NCBI GenBank assembly: GCA_002281555.1
Contig: NCGJ01000001.1
Coordinates: 248,001-312,000, forward strand
Source of the DNA: Hydrogenophilales bacterium 28-61-23
GTDB lineage: Bacteria > Pseudomonadota > Gammaproteobacteria > Burkholderiales > Thiobacillaceae
DNA: 64,000 nucleotides
Reading direction: 5' to 3'
Shown here: piece after piece, positions 1 to 7,388 of the stretch
How positions within the stretch are numbered: position 1 is the stretch's first letter
How the letters are laid out: each line of letters begins with the position of its first letter
Notes under the pieces: generated by a model
The model's database searches: none
What the model saw: only the letters and a program-made list of their open reading frames with translations
Told to the model about the DNA's origin: nothing
Position numbers and translations under genes: made by a program

Positions 1-901
1 TACCCAGCCAGAACAGGCCAGCGACCGATAGCCACAGCAACACCGCGCGCCAGATCAGTGCAACGCCGGCTTCGATGCTGTCCGGGCCGGGCTGTTCGTC
101 CAGACCGAGATCGGGACGCAACACCTCGCCGCCCGCGGTCTGAATTGCCCCGCCCAGTCGAACGCCCAGCGCGCCCGCGCCGGAAGCGAGAATTGCGGCT
201 TCGTTGTCGTCGCGTCCCATCGCTGTCCAGAGTGGCCCCTGGCTGCGCCAGCACTCCGCCGCATCCTGAAAATTGCCGACGATGGCGAAGCTGAAGCCGA
301 GCGCGCGCGCCGGCAACCAGTCCATCCAATAAACGACCCGAGCGGAAAATTCGACGAATTCGGCCTCGGCCCGCCATTGATCGCGACAGGAATGGCTGAG
401 GAAATACAGCGCCGCCCCCGCGATACCGGCGACCCAGTACCAGAAAAGAATGCCGAACAGCGTGGTCAGCGCCGCTTTGATCGTTTCTTCCAGGCATTGC
501 CGGGCCAGATCGTTCTGGTTGTCGCCCGAAAGAAGTTCCGGATGCCATTCATTCAACAACGTGCGCGCAAGTGGCGGATCGCTAGCCGTCAAGGCGCGCG
601 CAACGCTGGCCGCCTGGAATGAGGCATGGCGAAACCCGAACAGGAAATACAGCACCATCACTTCGAACGCCCAACCCAGCAGCTCCAGCAATCCCCCCGC
701 CACACCCGCAATCAATCCGAGCGCAAACGCCGGCAGAAGCGCCGCCAGAAGCCAAGCCAGCATGCCGTGCCGAACGCCGCCGGCATTGAAGTGCTCCAGC
801 AACCAACGCTGGCCGCGAGCGATTTCCTTTGCCGGCAAATCCGGCACTTGCGGCCGGAACCGTTCCCAGGCCAGTGCGGCGAGCGGAGCGAAAGGGCTCA
901 C
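1..901 (-). CDS. CobD/CbiB-like membrane protein (3' end outside window)
   Basis: Reading the minus strand from a GTG at 901 gives an open frame to the window edge, about 300 residues. It begins VSPFAPLAALAWERFRPQ and carries several hydrophobic segments (around LAWLLAALLPAFALGLIAG and ALTTLFGILFWYWVAGIAG). The pattern, with RHASFQAASVARAL and later VVYWMDWLPARALGFSFAIVGNF, resembles the CobD/CbiB family, whose betaproteobacterial members are often not true cobalamin enzymes. The GTG is preceded by an AAAGGCGAG ribosome site and lies 10 nt after the stop of the upstream gene, so the two probably form an operon. The C-terminus is missing because the window ends. Confidence 0.6.
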   Translation of the reverse strand, partial: MSPFAPLAALAWERFRPQVPDLPAKEIARGQRWLLEHFNAGGVRHGMLAWLLAALLPAFALGLIAGVAGGLLELLGWAFEVMVLYFLFGFRHASFQAASVARALTASDPPLARTLLNEWHPELLSGDNQNDLARQCLEETIKAALTTLFGILFWYWVAGIAGAALYFLSHSCRDQWRAEAEFVEFSARVVYWMDWLPARALGFSFAIVGNFQDAAECWRSQGPLWTAMGRDDNEAAILASGAGALGVRLGGAIQTAGGEVLRPDLGLDEQPGPDSIEAGVALIWRAVLLWLSVAGLFWLG

Positions 902-911
902 AACTCGCCTT

Positions 912-1445
912 TCATTTGAGCTCCATCTCCACGCTGAGTTGGCCCATGCTCAGACTGGAATCGGCGGCTTGATAGATTTCGACGGTCGGCATCTGAATAC
1001 CCTTGCCGCGCGCCTGCAAATATTTATCCAGAGCGGCATAGGCACGCCCTGGAGCAAGCATGCCACCGGCACGCACGCGCACCACCAGCACCCGCCGCTG
1101 GGGAATCGTGTCGACCTCGAGCGGGAAGGAAACCTTGCTGCCACGCGGGATGAGGAAACCGGTGCGAGCATGCCGTTCGCCGACATCGACCAGATCGGGA
1201 TTGGAATACAGCACCGTGATCGGATTGCCCGCTTCAATCCCGGCCGCCCGCAATGCCGCGCGCGCTTCTACCGCCTTGTCGGGCAACTTGGAGTAATCGC
1301 CCTTGCTCTCAACATAGGCATAGGAATAGGGACCGGCGGCCGACTCCTCGATCACAACCGGATTGAAACCGCCCCACCAGGCGTAAACAGCCAGCAGGGG
1401 CAAAACGAAAGCAAGCAGGAATGGCAGGAATTTCTTGAGAGTCAC
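912..1445 (-). CDS. membrane-anchored GyrI-like domain protein
   Basis: About 177 residues from a GTG at 1445; an upstream ATG at 1523 would add a poor 26-residue extension. One N-terminal membrane segment (LPFLLAFVLPLLAVYAWWGG) precedes a soluble domain with a GDYSKLPDKAVEARAALRAAG stretch and PITVLYSNPD, which resembles the GyrI/effector-binding fold (small-molecule binding domains). No DNA-binding domain is present, so it is unlikely to be a regulator by itself. It sits directly upstream of the CobD/CbiB-like gene and is divergent from the metallo-hydrolase gene at 1552. Function unknown. Confidence 0.6.
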   Translation of the reverse strand: MTLKKFLPFLLAFVLPLLAVYAWWGGFNPVVIEESAAGPYSYAYVESKGDYSKLPDKAVEARAALRAAGIEAGNPITVLYSNPDLVDVGERHARTGFLIPRGSKVSFPLEVDTIPQRRVLVVRVRAGGMLAPGRAYAALDKYLQARGKGIQMPTVEIYQAADSSLSMGQLSVEMELK

Positions 1446-1507
1446 AGTACGGGCGGGGCAAAAAAGACGTGCCGAAGATACTACAGATGGCATGGCGGCT
1501 GGCTTCC

Positions 1508-1513
1508 TATAAT
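1508..1513 (+). promoter_or_regulatory. -10 box (TATAAT) for the MBL-fold gene
   Basis: A perfect TATAAT lies 38 nt before the ATG at 1552, in the short divergent region between the GyrI-like and metallo-hydrolase genes. The -35 region (near 1485-1490, AGATGG) is weak. A GAGGAG ribosome site follows just before the start codon. Confidence 0.45.
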
Positions 1514-1551
1514 CCCGCTTCACTAAATTTCAAACGACTCGAGGAGCAACC

Positions 1552-2508
1552 ATGCGCGCCCTACTCTGCTTGTTTGTGTTGATGTTCGCCGGCGCAAGCT
1601 TTGCCGCGCCGAAATACCCGGCCCCGACGGTCAAGGTTCATGCTGAAAAACTGACCGCATACAGCTACTACATTCCGGGTCTGGCGGGTGCGGCCAGCAC
1701 CAAAAACGAAGGCTTCATGTCGAATGCGGGCTTCGTGATTACGCCGGCTGGCGTTGTCGTGTTCGATACGCTGGGCTCGCCCTCGTTGGCGCAGGAAATG
1801 GTCAAACGCATCCGCGCCCTGACCAAACTGCCGATCAAACGCGTCATCGTCAGCCACTATCACGCAGATCACTACTACGGCATACAAGTGTTCAAGGAAC
1901 TGGGCGCGGAAATCTGGGCGCATGAAGGCGGCAAAGGCGTGGTCGGTTCGGATGCCGCGAAACTGCGCTTCGAGCAACGCAAACAGATATTGGGCAAGTG
2001 GATCAACGACCGGACGCAACGCTTCCTGACACCGGATCTCTGGCTATCCGGCGATACCGATTTTGAACTCGGCGGCTTGCACTTCCGCTTGCGCCACGTC
2101 GGCCCGGCTCATTCCGACGAAGACCTGGTGATGTTCGTGGAAGAAGACGGTGTACTGTTTGCCGGCGATCTGGTCTTCAAAGGGCGCGTGCCGTTTGTCG
2201 GCGATGCCGATTCGAAACTCTGGCTGAATGCACTGGAAAAACTGATTGCGCTGAAGCCGAAGATCCTCATCCCTGGCCATGGCGCGGCATCCAGCACACC
2301 CATGGAAGACCTGATCCTGACGCGTGACTATCTGGTGTTTCTGCGCGCGGCGATGGGCCGCGCGGTCAACGAACTGGTTCCGTTTGAAGAGGCTTATGAC
2401 AAAACGGACTGGTCTCGTTATGAAATGATGCCGGCGTTCCCAGAAGCCAACCGGCGCAACGCATACAACACCTACATCCTGATGGAAAAAGAGAGCTTGG
2501 CGAAATGA
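1552..2508 (+). CDS. secreted metallo-beta-lactamase-fold hydrolase
   Basis: 318 residues. The N-terminus is a signal peptide (MRALLCLFVLMFAGASFA/AP). The zinc-binding HxHxDH motif reads SHYHADHYYG (about residues 101-110), followed by HVGPAHSDED, a third metal ligand region GDLVFKG and a C-terminal PGHGAA. This is the MBL-fold hydrolase superfamily, in the group of periplasmic zinc hydrolases seen with quinoprotein or sulfur-oxidation systems; the substrate cannot be read from sequence. The start is supported by a GAGGAG ribosome site. Its stop codon overlaps the start of the cupin gene (ATGA), so the two are translationally coupled. Confidence 0.85.
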   Translation: MRALLCLFVLMFAGASFAAPKYPAPTVKVHAEKLTAYSYYIPGLAGAASTKNEGFMSNAGFVITPAGVVVFDTLGSPSLAQEMVKRIRALTKLPIKRVIVSHYHADHYYGIQVFKELGAEIWAHEGGKGVVGSDAAKLRFEQRKQILGKWINDRTQRFLTPDLWLSGDTDFELGGLHFRLRHVGPAHSDEDLVMFVEEDGVLFAGDLVFKGRVPFVGDADSKLWLNALEKLIALKPKILIPGHGAASSTPMEDLILTRDYLVFLRAAMGRAVNELVPFEEAYDKTDWSRYEMMPAFPEANRRNAYNTYILMEKESLAK

Positions 2509-2807
2509 GCGAAACCATCGTCGTCGAGAGGCAAGTCACACCCGCGCGCTTGGCGGAGTTGGGTGTACATGGCTGGCCGACCTGGAAAGATGGCGTAGGT
2601 ACACGAACTCTGGATTTTGACGCAGCAGAAAAGAGCTATCTGCTCGATGGCGCCGCCACCTTGAGCATGGAAGACGGCACGACGGTAAACGTGGAAAAAG
2701 GCGATCTGGTCATCATTCCGGCCGGAAAATGCCAGTGGGTAGTGCTCAGCACTGTACGGAGGCATTACCGCTCGGAGGCGCTCTCGCCGGCTTGCTGCAT
2801 TATCTGA
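2505..2807 (+). CDS. small cupin-domain protein
   Basis: 100 residues, starting within the stop codon of the preceding hydrolase gene. The core YLLDGAATLSMEDGTTVNVEKGDLVIIPAG is a classic single cupin (DUF861-like) barrel; the C-terminal VRRHYR matches the usual end of this family. The last 16 residues (SEALSPACCII and neighbours) are atypical. Just after VRRHYR a second frame encodes a hydrophobic 24-codon stretch (about 2769-2843), which may be the tail of a deleted membrane-protein gene. Function probably small-molecule binding; not assignable. Confidence 0.75.
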   Translation: MSETIVVERQVTPARLAELGVHGWPTWKDGVGTRTLDFDAAEKSYLLDGAATLSMEDGTTVNVEKGDLVIIPAGKCQWVVLSTVRRHYRSEALSPACCII

Positions 2808-2860
2808 GCTGGATAGACCTGGCAACGAATGCGCCGAGGAAGTGATTTTTTGAGGCGTTA

Positions 2861-2881
2861 AACCGGGTTCTGAACCCGGTT
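2861..2881. terminator. 9-bp stem palindrome after the cupin gene
   Basis: AACCGGGTT, CTG loop, AACCCGGTT. It lies between convergent genes (cupin on plus, hupB on minus). No strong T run, so it may act on either strand or with the adjacent hairpin. Confidence 0.4.
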
Positions 2882-2890
2882 CAATCAAAC

Positions 2891-2913
2891 GGCGCCTGGA
2901 AGCACCAGGCGCC
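2891..2913 (-). terminator. hairpin downstream of hupB
   Basis: GGCGCCTGG, five-nt loop, CCAGGCGCC; on the minus strand it is followed by GTTTGATT. It lies 14 nt past the hupB stop codon. Confidence 0.6.
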
Positions 2914-2926
2914 GCATCGGTAAAAC

Positions 2927-3229
2927 TTACTTCTTCTTGGCCTTGGCGGCTTTCACCGGGTTGGCGGCGGCGGTCAGCGCAGCGCCAGCCTTGAAGCGAA
3001 CAACCTTTTTGGCTTCGATCTTCATTTCCTTGCCAGTCTGGGGATTGCGGCCAGTGCGTGCTTCGCGCTGCTGAACACTGAACGTGCCAAAACCGATGAA
3101 TTGGACGCTCTCGCCTTTGGCAACAGCTTCGGTGATTGCGGCAATGGCTGCGCCAATGATGTCGGCGGTAGCAGCTTTGGAAGCATTGGCCTTTTCAGCA
3201 ACGATATCGATCAGTTCCGTTTTGTTCAT
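2927..3229 (-). CDS. hupB: DNA-binding protein HU
   Basis: 100 residues. MNKTELIDIVAEKA at the start and the family signature GFGTFSVQQREARTGRNPQTG (residues about 46-66) identify the bacterial histone-like HU/IHF family; the sequence lacks IHF-specific features. The C-terminus has a short Lys/Ala tail (AAKAKKK), slightly longer than the usual 90 residues and typical of betaproteobacterial HU. AGGAGATATGC immediately upstream of the ATG is a good ribosome site. It binds and bends DNA as a nucleoid protein. Confidence 0.95.
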   Translation of the reverse strand: MNKTELIDIVAEKANASKAATADIIGAAIAAITEAVAKGESVQFIGFGTFSVQQREARTGRNPQTGKEMKIEAKKVVRFKAGAALTAAANPVKAAKAKKK

Positions 3230-3532
3230 GCATATCTCCTAGTGGTAAGGGCAGGTTAAAGCAATTCAGCGTGGCGCTTGTTTCATCGACTTCACATCCA
3301 GCCAGGCCATGTTCACTTCGGAGTGTCCTTGGAACCTGACCGTAGCGGGCAAATGCCCGGACTGGTGAAGCGCAGCGCTAGCGTAAGCGAGAAGGCAAGT
3401 TCAGAGAAGGGGCTAAACACCTACAAAGCCAGATTTTCTGCAGTTTTGATAATGAAAAAATGGCGCCGGGCAAAAAAACCGGCAATCAAAGCCAGAAATC
3501 CACCTATCAGAGGCTGCTGGCATGGATACGTT
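3230..3532. other. intergenic region between HU and repeat-protein genes
   Basis: No convincing gene. It must hold the hupB promoter on the minus strand. Near 3464-3482 a GCCGG/CCGGC hairpin followed on the minus strand by GCCATTTTTTC looks like a terminator for the repeat-protein gene. Long plus-strand frames here are antisense shadows. Confidence 0.5.
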
Positions 3533-4303
3533 TCAGCGCATCGGAACTGGAACCATCGCGCCGAACATACGTGGATCGAGCATGGGAACAGCGGGATACA
3601 TCTGCGGATAGGCCTGCGGATACGGCACCGCCTGCATCTGGCCGGGATAGCCAGGAGCTTTCATGAGATTGTTCATGGTTGGGCCATACGCTTGAGGGTT
3701 TGCCATGTTTCCCATCCAGGCACCATACCAGTTCGGATTCAAAGGTGCGCTGGCCATATTGAGCGTGCGCGGATCCTGCGCCGCAGTAGCAAACTTCAGG
3801 TAAACATTGGGGTTCAATGCATTGAGCAGCAAAGCCAAGGCCCTGGGGTCCATTGGCGCCATCGCCCAGCGCATCAATTTGTTGGGATCCGTCATCACCG
3901 TCTGCGCCGCCGAGATGAATTGCGGGTCCATCAACGCCTGAGACCAGGCGGCCAACACCACGGGGTCCATCGCCTTCGCAAAATTCGAATAGGCGCGCGG
4001 ATCCATCAACGTAGCCGTGGATTGCAGATACAGATTCGGCTCCATCATCGCCTTACTGGCGGCGAGAAGAAATTCCGGCTCAGAAACGGTCGCAAGCGCG
4101 GCAATGAACTTCTTTGGATCGGCCAACATATCGCCATTCCGGGTGAAATCGGACAAATAATTGACCCACTCCGCAGTATTGGCCGGCACAGCCGAAGCCT
4201 GAACATTTGGGGCCGGGGCCGAATTGACAGGCATATCGGCAGCTAGGCTTGACACACTCGATGTCATCAGAGCAATCGTGAGAAGGGTATGGCTAGCGTT
4301 CAT
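3533..4303 (-). CDS. exported tandem-repeat protein (MDP repeats)
   Basis: 256 residues from the ATG at 4303, chosen because GGAGAT lies just upstream and a signal peptide follows (MNASHTLLTIALMTSSVSSLAA). Between about residues 60 and 200 the chain is a series of about twelve 12-13-residue units of the form (M)-D/E/N-P-x3-hydrophobic-x4-A, for example MEPNLYLQSTATL, MDPRAYSNFAKA, MDPVVLAAWSQAL, MDPQFISAAQTVM. The C-terminus is rich in Pro, Tyr and Met. No known domain recognised; the regular spacing suggests a helical solenoid or surface-binding protein in the periplasm. A TAATAT at 4324-4329 (minus) is a plausible -10 box. Confidence 0.75.
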   Translation of the reverse strand: MNASHTLLTIALMTSSVSSLAADMPVNSAPAPNVQASAVPANTAEWVNYLSDFTRNGDMLADPKKFIAALATVSEPEFLLAASKAMMEPNLYLQSTATLMDPRAYSNFAKAMDPVVLAAWSQALMDPQFISAAQTVMTDPNKLMRWAMAPMDPRALALLLNALNPNVYLKFATAAQDPRTLNMASAPLNPNWYGAWMGNMANPQAYGPTMNNLMKAPGYPGQMQAVPYPQAYPQMYPAVPMLDPRMFGAMVPVPMR

Positions 4304-4534
4304 CCTGATCTCCAAATAAATCAATATTAACAATCGCTTATGCTTGTCACACAAGAGCGGGCGGAGTGGATTGTGACGCTATTCCAGCGTAAGGTGTCGG
4401 GAAAATAAACGCCCAGCCGTTACGGGAAAAAGCCCCCCATGAACGTCAACTGAAATCAACGAAAAACATTCAAATTCGATTCCACGAAGCACTCGTATTC
4501 TCAACTTCAGCGCGGGACCCTCCATCCGAATTGC

Positions 4535-4563
4535 TTGACTGCACCCTGAGCGCCGCGTAGATT
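4535..4563 (+). promoter_or_regulatory. sigma-70 promoter of ssrA
   Basis: TTGACT at 4535-4540, 17-bp spacer, TAGATT at 4558-4563. It predicts a start near 4570 and a 45-nt leader removed by RNase P. The rest of 4304-4534 shows no gene; it holds the promoter of the minus-strand repeat protein. Confidence 0.7.
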
Positions 4564-4614
4564 GAAATTGCCTAGTTGTATTTGCTCGCATTGAGTCCAT
4601 ATAGGCATCACAAA

Positions 4615-4975
4615 GGGGGCGACCTGGTTTCGACGGGGGTCGCGAAGCAGACAAGGGCATACCGAGGACCAGTTACCTCGTAAATACATCTGGAATCTAG
4701 TAGTCGCCAACGACGAAACCTACGCCCTAGCCGCTTGACGGTTAGGCTCCACACCGGATGGTCCATGGGCCGGGTTGGGAAACCAGCAGTGGAGTCATTA
4801 ACATGGACTCGCGTTGATTCGGGCCACTTGGATCAACGTTAAATTTAGGTAGCTCGCCTGAACCCAGCCTGTTTGGCCGGCGGGGTTGGGGTTAAAACCA
4901 AATGACCAGACTAAGTATGTAGAACTTGCTGTAGAGGGCTTTCGGACGCGGGTTCGATTCCCGCCGCCTCCACCA
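4615..4975 (+). ncRNA. ssrA: transfer-messenger RNA (tmRNA)
   Basis: 361 nt. The 5' GGGGGCG pairs with 3' CGCCTCC (seven pairs, one G-U), followed by encoded ACCA; the T-arm GGGTTCGATTCCC is intact. The tag reading frame at 4706-4738 encodes ANDETYALAA then TGA, a betaproteobacterial type tag. With SmpB it rescues stalled ribosomes and marks the product for proteolysis. The 3' end doubles as the attachment site of the downstream integrase island, and the gene is reconstituted intact. Confidence 0.97.
4952..4970 (+). other. attL (tmRNA 3' end)
   Basis: Left copy of the 19-bp repeat; part of ssrA. Compare 14193-14211. Confidence 0.6.
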
Positions 4976-5000
4976 GAAAATGATTCAAAGACGTCCAACG

Positions 5001-5046
5001 AAGGCCTTAATTCTTAGCAAAATCAAGGATTAAGGCCTTTTTTGCG
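5001..5046 (+). terminator. ssrA: tmRNA terminator
   Basis: AAGGCCTTAAT at 5001-5011 pairs with ATTAAGGCCTT (5029-5039), followed by a T run. It lies inside the island, just past attL, so the element may supply the terminator. Confidence 0.7.
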
Positions 5047-5138
5047 TCTATAGATATCCAAGCAGATTCATTGAAATCCTACGGTAACTGGCGGTAGCAT
5101 TGACGGTAGATAATGCAACACCAGAAGGGGTTACCGTC

Positions 5139-6350
5139 ATGCCGCTTACCGACACTGCGATACGCACCGCCAAGCCAGCGGAGAAGCCCTTGAAGCTCAC
5201 GGATGGTGGCGGCCTATACCTCCTCCTCAACCCGAACGGTTCGCGCTGGTGGCGGCTCGATTACCGCTATGCGGGCAAGCGCAAGACACTGTCGATGGGC
5301 GTTTACCCCGTGGTCAGCTTGAAGGATGCCCGCAACCGTCGCGACGAAGCCCGCAAGCTGCTGGCTGCCGACGTAGACCCCGGCGAGAACCGGAAGGCAC
5401 AAAAGTTGGCCAAGGTACTGAGCACGGCCAACAGCCTCGAAGTCATTACCCGAGAGTGGTACGCCAAGTTTTCCGGCACTTGGAACGAGTGCCACGGCGA
5501 ACGCATCATCCGCCGCTTTGAACGCGACATCTTCCCCTGGCTGGGGAGCAAACCCATTGCAGAAATCACGGCCCCCGAGTTGCTGGCAACCGTCAGGCGC
5601 ATAGAGAACCGGGGCGCGTTGGAAACTGCACACCGGGCCTTGGGTAACTGCGGCCAGGTCTTCCGCTATGCCATCGCAACAGGACGGGCGGAACGGGATG
5701 TTTCCGCCGATTTGCGCGGCGCCCTGCCGCCGGTCAAGGCTACCCACTTCGCCGCCGTCACCGAGCCGAAGCAGGTTGCCGAACTGTTGCGGGCGATGAA
5801 TGGCTATACCGGCTCCCTGATCGTGGGCTATGCCCTTCGACTGGCCCCCTTGGTCTTTGTACGACCCGGCGAACTGCGCAAGGCCGAATGGGACGACATC
5901 GACCTCGAAACGGCCGAATGGCGTTACCTCGTAACCAAGACCAACACCCCCCATATTGTCCCGCTATCGTTGCAGGCGGTTGGCATCCTGACCGATGCAA
6001 AGGCAATCAGCGGTGACGGTCGCTACGTCTTCCCTGGCGCACGCAGCAATAGCCGCCCGATGAGCGACAACGCCATCCTTGCAGCTTTACGCCGCCTGGG
6101 CATCGAGAAAGACGAAATGACCGGCCACGGCTTCCGCGCGATGGCGCGAACCATCCTCGACGAAGTTCTAGGCTTCCGGCCCGACATCATCGAACACCAG
6201 TTGGCCCATGCCGTAAGAGACCCCAACGGGCGGGCCTACAACCGCACGGCCCACCTGCCAGAGCGACGAAAGATGATGCAGGCCTGGGCGGATTATCTGG
6301 ACAAGCTCAAGGCCGGCGCCGACATCCTTCCGTTTCCCGTTGCCGCATAG
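5139..6350 (+). CDS. int: P4-family tyrosine integrase
   Basis: 403 residues from the ATG at 5139 (MPLTDTAIRTAKPAEKP, the usual P4 integrase start with a DUF4102 arm-binding domain); an upstream TTG at 5100 is in frame but atypical. The catalytic core shows RPGELRKAEW (first Arg), HGFRAMART (His-x-x-Arg), HQLAHAV and the nucleophile Tyr in AYNRTAH. It would catalyse integration and excision at the adjacent tmRNA 3' end. GGTAAC-type motifs flank its start (5083-5088; inverted 5129-5134) and may be arm-type or regulatory sites. Confidence 0.95.
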   Translation: MPLTDTAIRTAKPAEKPLKLTDGGGLYLLLNPNGSRWWRLDYRYAGKRKTLSMGVYPVVSLKDARNRRDEARKLLAADVDPGENRKAQKLAKVLSTANSLEVITREWYAKFSGTWNECHGERIIRRFERDIFPWLGSKPIAEITAPELLATVRRIENRGALETAHRALGNCGQVFRYAIATGRAERDVSADLRGALPPVKATHFAAVTEPKQVAELLRAMNGYTGSLIVGYALRLAPLVFVRPGELRKAEWDDIDLETAEWRYLVTKTNTPHIVPLSLQAVGILTDAKAISGDGRYVFPGARSNSRPMSDNAILAALRRLGIEKDEMTGHGFRAMARTILDEVLGFRPDIIEHQLAHAVRDPNGRAYNRTAHLPERRKMMQAWADYLDKLKAGADILPFPVAA

Positions 6351-6358
6351 GTCCGCAC

Positions 6359-6964
6359 ATGGTTGAAGATACTTCTAACGGAACCGAGAACATCACCGTA
6401 GACCCCTGGGCAGTTCCGCCCATCGACTGGGACAAGTGGAGTAAACGGGGCATTGTGCGGTTATGGCAGGCTGCCGCCCTGTTTTGCAGTGTTCCACCCG
6501 AATCAATCGGTTTCCAATTCGACTCGGAAATCCTGGACCCGATTTTTGGCAAGATGCCCGCCAAGGTTTCCGAACTGATCGATCTGGCCAAGGCCGCCAT
6601 CGCTTCACGGGCGCTCCGGGTAAAGACGCTGGACGACAGCGCCACGGAAAACAGCGAAGTCGATATGACCGAGTTTGCCTCTTGGGCATGCGACTTTGGG
6701 AAGAAGGTGCCGCCGGAATTTCCCAGGGGTGAGGCAAAGAGTGAACCAGCTCCGGAGACACCGCTAGGCGAGAGAGAGCGAACTACGCTCCTTATACTGA
6801 TCGCCGCCCTTGCAAAGGAAGCGCGGATAGACGTTACAAAACACTCCAAAGCGGCGGGACTGATCGAAGACCTGACACAGCAGCTAGGTACGCGTGTTGC
6901 AGCTCGTACCATAGAAGACCACCTGAAACGCATCCCGCAAGCTATCAACAAAAAATCGGCATAG
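6359..6964 (+). CDS. island-associated hypothetical protein
   Basis: 201 residues, 8 nt after the integrase stop, so probably co-transcribed. The N-terminal half has WDKWSKRGIVRLWQAAALFCSVPPESIG, and the C-terminal half ERERTTLLILIAALAKEARIDVTKHSKAAGLIEDL followed by TIEDHLKRIPQAI. The same bipartite pattern (a 'LWQAVALSL' N-terminus and a C-terminal helical domain) recurs in integrative elements of proteobacteria. The C-terminal domain looks DNA-binding, but I do not know a function. Confidence 0.7.
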   Translation: MVEDTSNGTENITVDPWAVPPIDWDKWSKRGIVRLWQAAALFCSVPPESIGFQFDSEILDPIFGKMPAKVSELIDLAKAAIASRALRVKTLDDSATENSEVDMTEFASWACDFGKKVPPEFPRGEAKSEPAPETPLGERERTTLLILIAALAKEARIDVTKHSKAAGLIEDLTQQLGTRVAARTIEDHLKRIPQAINKKSA

Positions 6965-7025
6965 CGAGACCGCAATTGCGTAAGACGCATATGCCCTTCA
7001 TACCGCGCCACGCCTGCATCTAAGT

Positions 7026-7056
7026 CGCAATTGCGGAAACGGTTTCCGCAACTGCG
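7026..7056. promoter_or_regulatory. 31-bp near-perfect palindrome upstream of alpA
   Basis: CGCAATTGCGGAAAC faces GGTTTCCGCAACTGCG with a single mismatch. A further half copy, CGCAATTGCG, lies near 6970-6980. Positioned 65 nt before the alpA start, it is a likely operator controlling alpA and the DUF927 gene. Confidence 0.5.
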
Positions 7057-7121
7057 GAATTCCTGGGGTGTCGGGGTATTGAATCCGCAGCCATGTTCAA
7101 CAAAACCCAAGGGGGTTCAAC

Positions 7122-7388
7122 ATGGTTTCAATTCTGCGTCTGCCTATCGTTAAGGCTCAAACCGGCGCGTCCCGCTCCACGATCTACCTGCGCATTCAGC
7201 AAGGGCTTTGGCCCAAGCCGGTTCGACTTGGCCCCCGGTCGGTAGGCTGGCCGGCTGGCGAAGTTGCCGCCATCAATGCCGCGCGCATCTCCGGAAAGAG
7301 CGACGAAGAAATCCGCGCCCTGGTGGTTGACCTGGAAGCGGCCCGCAAGCTGGCGGGCGTCCGACTCGCCGGGGAATGCCATGCATAA
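7122..7388 (+). CDS. alpA: AlpA-family excisionase/regulator
   Basis: 88 residues. LRLPIVKAQTGASRSTIYLRIQQGLWPKPVRLGPRSVGWPAGEV is a winged helix-turn-helix of the AlpA/MerR-like phage regulator family. In P4-type islands such proteins activate excision or integrase expression. CAAGGGGG before the ATG is a good ribosome site; the 3' end overlaps the next gene by 8 nt. Confidence 0.9.
   Translation: MVSILRLPIVKAQTGASRSTIYLRIQQGLWPKPVRLGPRSVGWPAGEVAAINAARISGKSDEEIRALVVDLEAARKLAGVRLAGECHA

Noticed and set aside
3278-4246. 322-codon plus-strand frame opposite the repeat protein
   Set aside because: The minus-strand protein has a signal peptide, ribosome site and repeats; the plus frame has none.
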